DNA of 46,576 bases from Chitinolyticbacter albus (GTDB lineage Bacteria; Pseudomonadota; Gammaproteobacteria; Burkholderiales; Chitinibacteraceae). Of the stretch, positions 1 through 7,811 are shown in pieces (the stretch's first letter is position 1; every line of letters begins with the position of its first letter). The notes under the pieces were generated by a model, which saw only the letters and a list, made by a program, of their open reading frames with translations, made no database searches and was not told where the DNA came from. The stretch is taken from the NCBI RefSeq assembly GCF_024437655.1, contig NZ_JANBVF010000045.1, positions 1-46,576 on the forward strand. The letters run 5' to 3'. Position numbers and translations under genes: made by a program.

Positions 1-107
1 TTTATTTGTTAAGCGCGTAGTTAATCGTCCGGGACTGGACAGCTAACTTGCCTCAACCGAGGCGGGCTGCTAATGATGGTTACTCACATGTCATGGAGCA
101 ACCAGGG

Positions 108-533
108 ATGAGAAGTGAGGGCGAGCAAATAGCAGTGGGACTTGAGGATGCCGCAAAAAAGTACGCAGCTTCACGCAAACAGTTCGATGGACTCATTGAG
201 TACGTGCTAGGACTTTTCGGCAACGACTACTGGGGCGAGACTCTGGACGCGGAGGCTAAAGGTGGTTCTCTTCTCGTGAAAATAGCCGGTAAATCGATAA
301 AAATATCGAACGAGTTCAAGTGGGATGACCCAGGCAATAACTGGACGTCATTTGTTGTGGTTAGCGTGAAAGACGCCAAGAACGAAGATGTCGAAATATC
401 AAGAATCGAATACAAAACGCATGGGGTGACATCAGAAATCGGGGAGAGTCCGGCAGACACAATATACATCGGCAACAATGCCGGGTCGGCACTTCTCGTG
501 ACCAGACTCATACTCAAAGCGATAAAGGGCTAA
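108..533 (+). CDS. hypothetical protein
   Basis: I do not recognise this soluble protein of about 141 residues. The reading frame is open from TTG at 48 and also has an ATG at 93. I prefer ATG 108 because GGAG at 95-98 sits 9 nt upstream. The N-terminal part looks helical and charged. The rest alternates short hydrophobic beta-like stretches and ends in a helical segment rich in L, I and K. There is no signal peptide or membrane segment. A strong hairpin follows the stop directly. It lies next to a phage-like hairpin element and two small phage-type genes, so it may be a cargo gene of an old filamentous prophage; that is inference. Confidence 0.6.
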   Translation: MRSEGEQIAVGLEDAAKKYAASRKQFDGLIEYVLGLFGNDYWGETLDAEAKGGSLLVKIAGKSIKISNEFKWDDPGNNWTSFVVVSVKDAKNEDVEISRIEYKTHGVTSEIGESPADTIYIGNNAGSALLVTRLILKAIKG

Positions 534-541
534 ATCCAAAC

Positions 542-571
542 AATAAGCCGGCGAATGCCGGCTTATTTCTT
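542..571. terminator. hairpin terminator after the first gene
   Basis: A perfect 11-bp inverted repeat, AATAAGCCGGC (542-552) and its complement (557-567), has a 4-nt loop and is followed by TCTTTC. It starts 8 bases after the stop of the upstream gene. A-rich and T-rich sides make it usable from both strands. Confidence 0.75.
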
Positions 572-573
572 TC

Positions 574-631
574 GCGCATGTCCTCGCCGGGGATTGACCC
601 GGCGACCCTACGGGCAAGGGACGGCATGCGC
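574..631 (-). other. structured hairpin element (inovirus-like, inverted copy)
   Basis: Outer arms GCGCATG (574-580) and CATGCGC (625-631) enclose an inner hairpin CGCCGGG/CCCGGCG (585-591 and 598-604). Read on the minus strand, the block resembles the element at 31376-31448 in the prophage. The shared parts are CCTTGCCC, a GGGTC..CCGGGTC..AATCCCC core and an AGGACA stretch. The outer stems differ between the copies but pair in each. In filamentous phages such intergenic hairpins act as origin or packaging signals; the role here is inferred. Confidence 0.5.
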
Positions 632-695
632 TCGGCACCATCCGCTGCGGTTGATACGTTGCTCGGCTTGCAGAAAGGTCCGGGGCTCGATCAGT

Positions 696-1031
696 TTAGG
701 CTGTCTTGCCAACGACGCCGGCATCGGCCAGCAGCTCCATGAGCCGATCCAGGGCGCGACCCAGATCCAGGTCATTGGCCACGGCAAACTGCGCTAGGCG
801 CGCTTTGGTGTCCGCATCTACCGTGCAGGAAAAATCCACCGGCAGCCGTTCCTGGTAGTTCGCTGCGGCCCGTTGCCGGGCCATCGAGCGCGATCGACGC
901 TTGCGTTCCGCAGGCGTCATTGCGCGCTCACCAACGGTCGGCCGACCGCGCTGCGCAATCGCTGGCAAACCTGGCAATTCGAGGGTATGGGAGTCTTGCG
1001 AGTGCTTTGCCATTTTTGTTTTCCGTGACAT
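696..1031 (-). CDS. small DNA-binding-like protein
   Basis: A basic protein of about 111 residues from ATG 1031; the frame is open to a TTG at 1049, and an ATG at 1013 is also possible. It contains GRPTVGERAMTPAERKRRSR, a basic block common in small regulators on phages and plasmids. A C-terminal half rich in Leu and Ala (residues ~65-105) could be a ribbon-helix-helix-like fold. It is transcribed away from the interrupted DUF3693 gene at 1232. A 12-bp palindrome overlaps its start codon, which suggests autoregulation. The function is unknown. Confidence 0.55.
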   Translation of the reverse strand: MSRKTKMAKHSQDSHTLELPGLPAIAQRGRPTVGERAMTPAERKRRSRSMARQRAAANYQERLPVDFSCTVDADTKARLAQFAVANDLDLGRALDRLMELLADAGVVGKTA

Positions 1032-1036
1032 GTCAC
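1025..1036. promoter_or_regulatory. 12-bp palindrome over a start codon
   Basis: GTGACATGTCAC is a perfect palindrome that contains the likely ATG of the minus-strand gene 696-1031. A near match, GTGACTTGTCAC, occurs at 31462-31473 next to the hairpin element of the intact prophage. An operator or a phage replication signal is possible. Confidence 0.35.
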
Positions 1037-1078
1037 ACCAATAAGACAATTATAATTAAATTCATAAAAACACCAATG

Positions 1079-1107
1079 AATAAAGCCGACCATTTGTCGG
1101 CTTTATT
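1079..1107. terminator. bidirectional hairpin
   Basis: A perfect 12-bp stem, AATAAAGCCGAC (1079-1090) and its complement (1096-1107), has a 5-nt loop. Its A/T-rich outer ends suit a rho-independent terminator on either strand. It lies between two divergent genes, so it may block readthrough or belong to the phage intergenic region. Confidence 0.5.
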
Positions 1108-1231
1108 CAAGGTCCGCATCGTCGCTTGCGATGCAAGCGACGGGCGGCCCCAACACCAGCAGTGGGTATCCACCATCGCTGAAACCCAATTCCCGGTCCG
1201 CTAAGGGGCCTAGGATCGATTGCGAGGAAAA

Positions 1232-1380
1232 ATGAACGTCAAGACCATGGGCGACTACCTGGACGCAGCAAAGGCCGCGCTAGGCATCGAATCGGACTAT
1301 GCGCTGGCTAAGCGCGTGGGCGTTTCGCACGGAGCGATCAGTAACTATCGAGCTGGCTTCAGCAAGATGGATGACTACGC
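1232..1380 (+). pseudogene. DUF3693-type phage regulator, 5' part, split by the transposon
   Basis: Starts at ATG 1232 after GCGAGGAAAA, a good ribosome site. It encodes residues 1-50 of a helix-turn-helix protein (LDAAKAALGIESDYALAKRVGVSHGAISNYR) of the DUF3693/Cro-like kind. A Tn3-family transposon enters after codon 49. The frame runs on into the transposon and stops at 1493-1495. Removing 1381-23985 joins this part in frame to 23986-24259 and restores 140 codons. The protein is homologous to the intact regulator at 24230-24631: both have LDAAKAA, G.ESD, LA and AIS..R. It was probably a filamentous phage repressor. Confidence 0.85.
1376..1380 (+). repeat. target site duplication, left copy
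   Basis: TACGC directly precedes the left GGGG end. The same five bases follow the right end at 23981-23985. Five-base duplications are the rule for Tn3-family transposition, so both ends belong to one insertion event. Confidence 0.9.
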
Positions 1381-1436
1381 GGGGTTATGCCGGGATGAAG
1401 GGAAAATCTATACACATCGCCTGGATGTACATGATT
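1381..1436 (+). repeat. left terminal inverted repeat of the Tn3-family element
   Basis: Begins GGGGTTATGCCGGGATGAAG and matches the complement of 23925-23980 at 53 of 56 positions; the mismatches are at repeat positions 6, 43 and 49. The GGGG start and the 5-bp target duplication are typical of Tn3-family ends. The functional repeat may be nearer 46-47 bp. Confidence 0.92.
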
Positions 1437-1464
1437 TTAAAGAATTTTTATGTGGACGTCCGTT

Positions 1465-2478
1465 CTATAAATTGCGTCCTGCGACTTCATTCTGACCTGT
1501 TGCAACCTGCTCAAGCGTTACCAAGCGGGTTCGCGCCTCGGCGATTTCAATATCTTTGCCGTGCAGCCGTCCTTCCAGCACCGAAATGGTCGATCGGTAT
1601 TGATCGCGCTCACTAGCCAACTGTTCGACATCCTGCTCGCAGCGTTGGAGTTTGCTGTTAAGCACATCGTGGTCGCGTGCCACTTGGCGAAGACCCTCCA
1701 GCTCTTTGTTGAGCCCGGTCTGAGTCACCTCATCCCTCCGCCGTTGCTCATTGAGTTGTTGCAGCTCCGATGCTAGGCGGACCGCTTCGCGATTCAAATG
1801 AATGACCTCTTCTCCTTTTCCGATCAGGCCATCACGCAGCTGCCGGTTTTCGAGCTGCAGGTGCTGTAACTGCTGCTCGTACTGGCGCTGATCACGGTCT
1901 CGCTGCTCCTTGACCGAGTTGCGGTAGTGCTCCAGCGCGTCGCGGGCATGCTGGTGTTTTTCGTCGAGCGAGGCCACATGACGAGCGTTTTCAGTCAGGC
2001 GTTCATGTAAATCGCGCACCTGCTGCTCGAGCTGGGAGTTGGCAAGGATGGCGGTCTGACGTTGCTCGCGTGTAATGCCGTGATTTGCCTGCTCAGCTTG
2101 GAGTACTTCTCTTACCGATTTCAATTGGTCCTCGAGCTTAGCGACCTGTTGCTGCAGCTCGTTCATTGCCGCGGTTTGTACAGCTAGCCTGTCCTCGTGC
2201 CGTTTGGCCGCTTCGGCGATCCGCGAATCAGCCTCTTCGTGCAGGCGCACGGCCAGGCGAGCGACCAAATCCTGTAGCGCTTCACTGATGGCCACGGCGC
2301 GGCCTTGCAGGCCCGCTTCTTCCCCTTCCAACTCCTTCAGGTAACGGCTGATGGTGGTTTTGGAGCCGGTATTTCCCAGTTCGACCCGTACTGCGTCGAT
2401 CGAAGGATGTTTGCCTTGGGCTAGCAGCGCGTCGCGGGCGCGTTGAACTTCGGACTTGTAGATACCGCTGCGTGCCAT
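1465..2478 (-). CDS. tnpT: TnpT-like/KfrA-type coiled-coil DNA-binding protein
   Basis: A protein of 337 residues. Residues ~1-50 form a KfrA-type DNA-binding head (MARSGIYKSEVQRARDALLA.., then LGNTGSKTTISRYLKEL). From ~60 to ~330 it is an almost unbroken coiled coil rich in Q, E, L and R. In Tn4651-group transposons TnpT is an accessory DNA-binding protein that helps the TnpS recombinase resolve cointegrates. The position next to the left repeat and the divergence from tnpS fit that role. Plasmid KfrA proteins share the architecture, so identity rests on context. The 3' end lies 28 bp inside the left terminal repeat. Confidence 0.8.
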   Translation of the reverse strand: MARSGIYKSEVQRARDALLAQGKHPSIDAVRVELGNTGSKTTISRYLKELEGEEAGLQGRAVAISEALQDLVARLAVRLHEEADSRIAEAAKRHEDRLAVQTAAMNELQQQVAKLEDQLKSVREVLQAEQANHGITREQRQTAILANSQLEQQVRDLHERLTENARHVASLDEKHQHARDALEHYRNSVKEQRDRDQRQYEQQLQHLQLENRQLRDGLIGKGEEVIHLNREAVRLASELQQLNEQRRRDEVTQTGLNKELEGLRQVARDHDVLNSKLQRCEQDVEQLASERDQYRSTISVLEGRLHGKDIEIAEARTRLVTLEQVATGQNEVAGRNL

Positions 2479-2852
2479 GTTCCGCCTCGTGAGTGAAATT
2501 TCATAACATGATACGTAGCATGTATTTACATACTATAAACTTCCGACAGAAAGCAGAAAAACAGAACAAAATAAAGGCGTGATAATCAAGAGTTATCACG
2601 CCTCATGGGGTGCTCAGCCCGAAAATCCACTCAGAATCGGTACGAGTCTCGATCTGGCGTGGAAAACTAGCGGATAAAGTCCTCAACGTTCTATTTATGT
2701 GTACCGCCAACTCGGTCCGTCGCGTTATGTCGGAAGCCTAGCTATTCAGTTACTCCTCGCGTAACCGTTCGATGAGCGCACTCCATCAGGACAAGATTGG
2801 ACCCGGCAGGCAAAATGCCCGGCACAACCAGAACCGAACCGTGCTGATAGAT
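2479..2852. other. intergenic region between tnpT and the restriction gene
   Basis: Just upstream of tnpT (2500-2545) the DNA is AT-rich with short inverted repeats, for example ATGTA-TT-TACAT and a CATG pair 8 nt apart. This is a reasonable place for the tnpT promoter and for part of the TnpS/TnpT resolution site. A strong hairpin follows at 2575-2603. From ~2620 to 2852 I see no further structure apart from the possible alternative restriction-gene start at 2772. Confidence 0.4.
2575..2603 (-). terminator. hairpin, likely minus-strand terminator
   Basis: A perfect 11-bp stem, AGGCGTGATAA (2575-2585) and its complement (2593-2603), has a 7-nt loop. On the minus strand it is followed by TTATTTTGTT, so it would stop minus-strand transcription that approaches tnpT from the cargo side. 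Confidence 0.6.
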
Positions 2853-5800
2853 ATGACCTCTCTCACCTCGCTGCTGAACACTTTCCGACAATCCTCCCAG
2901 TCAGAGCGCGAGAAGGGCGCATACTTCGAAGAGCTAATGCTCTGTTACCTCCGCAACGAAGCGACCTATCGCGACCTTTACAGCGATGTCTGGACGTACG
3001 CCGACTGGGCTCAACTGCAAGGTCTCGACAGGCGGGACGCCGGGATCGACCTGGTGGCACGAACCAGCGGGACCGGCGAAATTCACGCGATCCAGTGCAA
3101 GTTGTACGCCGAAGACTATCGCCTGCAGAAGAGCGACATCGACAGTTTCTTCACCGCCTCGGGGAAGAAGCCTTTCGCTCACCGCCTCATCGTCAGTACC
3201 ACCAACCACTGGAGCACCCACGCAGAGGATGCGCTGCGCGACCAGCAGCCCCCTATCAGCAAAATCGACTTAAACGATCTGGAGAACAGCCAGATCGACT
3301 GGACCCAGTACCAGCCCAAGATCGCTCCCGCCCTGAAGGCGCGAAAAGAGCTGCGCCCGCATCAGCGGCAGGCCGTCGATGCCGCGTTGAAGGGGCTGCA
3401 GATCGCCGACCGGGGCAAGCTCATCATGGCCTGCGGCACGGGCAAGACCTTCACCAGTCTGAAGATCGCTGAAGCCTTGGCAGGCAGTGGCAAGCGCGTG
3501 CTCTTCCTCGTGCCCAGCCTGTCATTGCTGTCCCAGACCCTCACGGAATGGACTCAAGAAAGCGCGGTTCCGCTGCACAGCTTCGCGGTCTGTTCCGACA
3601 GCGACGTAGGAAAGAAGCGCAAGAAGGACGACGACAGCGTCCAGACCTTCGCGCATGAGCTGCGGTACCCCGCCACCACCGAGCCAGCCCGCTTGGCCTC
3701 AGAGCTGGCCAAACGACACGATGACGCACACATGAGCGTCGTTTTCAGCACCTACCACTCCATCGACGTCATCAGTCGTGCGCAGAAGAGCCACGGCTTG
3801 GGTCACTTCGACCTCATCGTTTGTGATGAAGCGCATCGAACTACAGGCGCGACATTTGGCGATGAGGACGAAAGCACCTTCGTAAAAGTCCATGACGCGG
3901 ACTTCATCCATTCGACAAAGCGTCTCTACATGACGGCCACGCCGCGCATCTACGGAGACAGTGCCAAAGCCAAAGCCGAACAGGACAGCGTGGCGTTGTG
4001 CTCAATGGACGACGAAGCGCTCTACGGCCGGGAGCTTCATGTCATCACTTTCTCCGAGGCCGTCAAGCGTGGCTTGCTGGTGGACTACAAGGTCATCGTG
4101 CTGTCCGTGGAGGAAAGCCATGTCAGCCGCCGCATCCAGTCCTTGCTCAAGGACGAGAACAACCAGCTCAAGGTGGACGACGCGGCCAAGATCATCGGCT
4201 GCTGGAAGGCCCTCGCTAAACAGGGACTCGCCGACGAACTGAACAGCGACCACGAGGCCATGAAGCGCGCCGTTGCCTTCTGCCAGGTCATCGAGGTGAA
4301 CAAGGGCGCGAAGACCCACAAGGTCAGCTCTAAGAACATCGCAGGCATGTTCCAGGCGGTGGTCGAGGCCTACCAGGCGTCCGAGGAGGGCGAGCCCGCC
4401 TCGACGCTGGCCTGCGAAGCCGAGCATGTGGACGGCAGCATGAACGCCAGCGAGAAGGAAGCAAAGCTTGCCTGGCTGAAGGCCGATGCCGCCGACAACA
4501 CCTGCCGCATTCTCAGCAACGTACGCTGCCTGTCCGAAGGGGTCGACGTGCCGGCGCTGGATGCCGTGCTGTTCCTGACCCCAAGGAACTCCCAGGTGGA
4601 CGTGGTGCAGTCGGTTGGCCGTGTGATGCGCAACGCGCCCGGCAAGAAGCGTGGCTACGTCGTCCTGCCGGTAGTCATCCCTGCCGGCGTGGAGCCACAT
4701 GATGCGCTGAATGACAACAAGACCTATGCCGTGGTGTGGCAGGTGCTGCAGGCACTGCGCTCGCACGACGACCGCTTCGATGCGATGGTCAACAAGCTGG
4801 ACCTGATCGGCAAAGACACCAGCAAGATGGAAGTCATCGCCATCACCGACAAGATTCAAAAGAAGCAGGAGAAAGCGAAAGGGCCCAAGAACAAGGATGC
4901 AGGCAAGGGCGGCTTCACCATCGGCGAAGCGGTGCCCAAGCGCCCAGGCAAAGAAGACCAGATGACGCTTGAGTTCGAGATTGGCGAAATCGAGAAAGCC
5001 ATCTATGCCAAGTTGGTTCAAAAGGTGGGCAATCGCCACCACTGGGAAGACTGGGCCAATGACATTGCCAAGATTGCCCGCACTCACATCGACCGCATCA
5101 CCGGCATCGTTGAGGACCCAGCCAACGAGAAGGAGCGCGCTGCTTTCAGCACCTTCGCCGGTGAGTTGCGCGACGACCTGAACGGCAGCATCAGCGATGG
5201 CGAGGTCATCGAGATGCTGGCTCAGCACCTCATCACCAAACCAGTGTTCGATGCACTGTTCGAGGACTACAGCTTCGCCCAGCACAACCCCATGTCGCTC
5301 GCCATGCAGGGCGTGCTCGACGTGCTGCAGGAGCACCGGCTGGACAAAGAGGCGGATACCCTCCAGCGCTTCTACGACAGCGTGAAGATGCGTGCCCAGG
5401 GCATCGACAACGCGGCGGGCAAACAGAAGATCGTCGTCGAGCTGTACGACAAGTTCTTCCGCAACGCTTTCCCGAAGATGACCGAGCGGCTGGGCATCGT
5501 CTACACGCCGGTCGAGGTGGTGGACTTCATCATCCACAGCGTCGCCCACATCCTGGAGACCGAGTTCGGCCAGACGCTCGGCAGCAAGGGCGTCCACATC
5601 ATCGACCCCTTCACCGGCACCGGCACCTTCATCACCCGCCTGCTGCAGAGCGGACTGATCGCGCCTGAGCACCTAGCCCACAAGTACAAGCACGAAATCC
5701 ACGCCAATGAGCTAGTGCTGCTGGCCTACTACATCGCCGCCATCAACATCGAGGCGGTCTATCACAGCATCGTGGGTGGCAAGTACCAGCCTTTCGCGGG

Positions 5801-7793
5801 CATCTGCCTGACCGACACCTTCCAGATGTACGAGAAGGAAGACTTGGTCGATGCCGTGCTCGTGGACAACAGCGCGCGGCGCAAGCGGCAGAAGAAGCTG
5901 GACATCCGGGTCATCATCGGCAATCCGCCGTATTCCGTTGGACAAGACACAGCTAACGACAACAACCGGAACGTTGGCTATCCCCATCTGGATTCACGCA
6001 TCGCTGAGACTTATGCGGGGCGCTCTGACAAGACGTCCGTTCGCAATATCTACGACAGCTACATCCGGGCAATCAGATGGGCTAGCGACCGCATAGGCAG
6101 CAGCGGCGTCGTGGGCTTCGTAACGAACGCCGGCTTCTTGGACTCGAAGTCCTCAGATGGAATGCGTAAATGCTTGGCCGACGAATTCAGCAGCATGTAC
6201 GTTTTCCACCTGCGGGGAAATCAGCGCACTGCCGGTGAAATGTCTCGCAAGGAAGGCGGCAAGGTTTTCGGTAGCGGCAGCCGAGCGCCCATCGCCATTT
6301 CATTGCTCGTCAGGAACCCGGCCGCAAAGCAACACGGACAAATCTACTTCCACGACATCGGCGACTACTTGAGCAGAGAGGAGAAACTGGCCAAGATCGA
6401 GTCCCTGAGCAGCATTGCCGGTATCACTGCAGCCAAAGGCTGGCAGGCAATCACGCCCGATGTACATGGCGACTGGTTGAGGCAGCGAGACGAGAGCTTT
6501 ACGGAGCACATCCCACTCGGAGACAAGAAGGGCGACGGTCCCAAGCTGTTTGAGAACTTCTCTTTGGGTATCGCTACCGGGCGTGACACATGGGCCTATA
6601 ACGCATCGAAATCAGGTGTCGCCGCCAACATGACGCGGATGATCGTGTTCTACAACGCGGAGGCAGAGCGCTTTAACCGCAGTTTTCCTGGCCTGGCTAG
6701 GCGGCAGCGGGAAGCACGGGTCGACGATTTCATCAATCCAGATGCAACGCAAATAGCCTGGACTCATAGCCTGAAGCAGGAACTGGCAAAGGGCACGCGC
6801 TTCGAGCTTGACCAGCGTTGCCTTATGCCGAGCATCTATCGCCCCTTCAACAAGCAATGGCTGTATTACAACCGTCGCTTCAATGAGCGCCTCTATCAGA
6901 TGCTGCGCTTCTTCCCGGACGCCGCGGCCAAGAACGTGGTGATCGGAGTATCTGCGTCAGATTCGCGCAGCGCCTATTCGGTGTTCATCAGCGACCATGT
7001 AGCCAGCCTGCACGCCGTGGACATGGTGGGCTCGCAATACTTCCCGCTGTACCTGTACGACGATCCGGAAGCCGACGCGGCGGAAACCAGCTCGAAGCAA
7101 TCGGCCTTGTTCGACACGGAGGACAAGTCGGCGCCAGCTCCGATAGCCAAGCGCCGCGATGCCATCACGGCCGAGGGGTTGGCACACTTCCAGTCCGCCT
7201 ACTCTGATGAGTCCATCAGCCGCGAAGACATCTTCTACTACGTTTACGGCCTGCTGCACTCGTCCGACTACAGGGAGCGCTTCGCCGATAATCTGGGCAA
7301 GGAACTGCCACGCATCCCGCGGGTGAAGACGGCGGCCGACTTCTGGGCCTTCTCCCATGCAGGTCGCAAGCTCGCCGAGCTGCACCTGAACTACGAGAGC
7401 ATCGAGCCCTACCCGCTGAAGATCGACAGCGGCGGCAAGAAGCTCACCGACGCCGACTACCGGGTCGAGAAAATGCGCTACGGCAAGGGCAAAGGCAAGG
7501 ACCTGACGACCCTGCACTACAACGACCGAATCACCTTGACCGGCATCCCGCTGGAAGCCTACGACTACGTCGTCAACGGCAAGCCGGCCCTGGACTGGGT
7601 GGTTGAGCGCCAGTGTGTCAAGACCGACAAGGACAGCGGCATCGTTAACGATGCCAATGATTGGGCTGTCGAAACCATGGGCAATCCACGCTATCCGCTG
7701 GAGCTCTTCCAACGCGTGGTCACGGTTAGCCTGGAAACCATGAAAATCGTGCGCTCACTCCCCAAGCTCGACATCGCGCCGGCAACCAACTGA
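2853..7793 (+). CDS. type ISP restriction-modification enzyme (nuclease-helicase-methyltransferase fusion)
   Basis: One chain of about 1646 residues that should both methylate and cut DNA. Numbering is from ATG 2853; an in-frame ATG at 2772 would add 27 poorly conserved-looking residues. Domains in order: Mrr-like PDDEXK nuclease (GID at ~66, IQCK at ~79-82); SF2 translocase with Walker A ACGTGKT (~192), DEAH (~325), MTATPR and a motif VI-like QSVGRVMR; helical coupler; adenine-N6 methyltransferase with DPFTGTGTF (~918) and NPPY (~1024); C-terminal target-recognition part. This matches LlaBIII-like type ISP enzymes, which are about 1600 residues. The next gene starts 18 bp after the stop, so they are probably cotranscribed. 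No catalytic motif looks broken. Confidence 0.9.
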   Translation: MTSLTSLLNTFRQSSQSEREKGAYFEELMLCYLRNEATYRDLYSDVWTYADWAQLQGLDRRDAGIDLVARTSGTGEIHAIQCKLYAEDYRLQKSDIDSFFTASGKKPFAHRLIVSTTNHWSTHAEDALRDQQPPISKIDLNDLENSQIDWTQYQPKIAPALKARKELRPHQRQAVDAALKGLQIADRGKLIMACGTGKTFTSLKIAEALAGSGKRVLFLVPSLSLLSQTLTEWTQESAVPLHSFAVCSDSDVGKKRKKDDDSVQTFAHELRYPATTEPARLASELAKRHDDAHMSVVFSTYHSIDVISRAQKSHGLGHFDLIVCDEAHRTTGATFGDEDESTFVKVHDADFIHSTKRLYMTATPRIYGDSAKAKAEQDSVALCSMDDEALYGRELHVITFSEAVKRGLLVDYKVIVLSVEESHVSRRIQSLLKDENNQLKVDDAAKIIGCWKALAKQGLADELNSDHEAMKRAVAFCQVIEVNKGAKTHKVSSKNIAGMFQAVVEAYQASEEGEPASTLACEAEHVDGSMNASEKEAKLAWLKADAADNTCRILSNVRCLSEGVDVPALDAVLFLTPRNSQVDVVQSVGRVMRNAPGKKRGYVVLPVVIPAGVEPHDALNDNKTYAVVWQVLQALRSHDDRFDAMVNKLDLIGKDTSKMEVIAITDKIQKKQEKAKGPKNKDAGKGGFTIGEAVPKRPGKEDQMTLEFEIGEIEKAIYAKLVQKVGNRHHWEDWANDIAKIARTHIDRITGIVEDPANEKERAAFSTFAGELRDDLNGSISDGEVIEMLAQHLITKPVFDALFEDYSFAQHNPMSLAMQGVLDVLQEHRLDKEADTLQRFYDSVKMRAQGIDNAAGKQKIVVELYDKFFRNAFPKMTERLGIVYTPVEVVDFIIHSVAHILETEFGQTLGSKGVHIIDPFTGTGTFITRLLQSGLIAPEHLAHKYKHEIHANELVLLAYYIAAINIEAVYHSIVGGKYQPFAGICLTDTFQMYEKEDLVDAVLVDNSARRKRQKKLDIRVIIGNPPYSVGQDTANDNNRNVGYPHLDSRIAETYAGRSDKTSVRNIYDSYIRAIRWASDRIGSSGVVGFVTNAGFLDSKSSDGMRKCLADEFSSMYVFHLRGNQRTAGEMSRKEGGKVFGSGSRAPIAISLLVRNPAAKQHGQIYFHDIGDYLSREEKLAKIESLSSIAGITAAKGWQAITPDVHGDWLRQRDESFTEHIPLGDKKGDGPKLFENFSLGIATGRDTWAYNASKSGVAANMTRMIVFYNAEAERFNRSFPGLARRQREARVDDFINPDATQIAWTHSLKQELAKGTRFELDQRCLMPSIYRPFNKQWLYYNRRFNERLYQMLRFFPDAAAKNVVIGVSASDSRSAYSVFISDHVASLHAVDMVGSQYFPLYLYDDPEADAAETSSKQSALFDTEDKSAPAPIAKRRDAITAEGLAHFQSAYSDESISREDIFYYVYGLLHSSDYRERFADNLGKELPRIPRVKTAADFWAFSHAGRKLAELHLNYESIEPYPLKIDSGGKKLTDADYRVEKMRYGKGKGKDLTTLHYNDRITLTGIPLEAYDYVVNGKPALDWVVERQCVKTDKDSGIVNDANDWAVETMGNPRYPLELFQRVVTVSLETMKIVRSLPKLDIAPATN

Positions 7794-7811
7794 ACCTGAG
7801 AAGTCGCGCTG

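Noticed and set aside
4002-5672. 556-codon open frame on the minus strand inside the restriction gene
   Set aside because: Antisense shadow; low-complexity L/V/H text and no start signal, against clear helicase and methyltransferase motifs on the plus strand.
2853-7793. Classical type I HsdR
   Set aside because: Methyltransferase and target-recognition parts are in the same chain and there are no hsdM or hsdS genes nearby; type ISP fits better.
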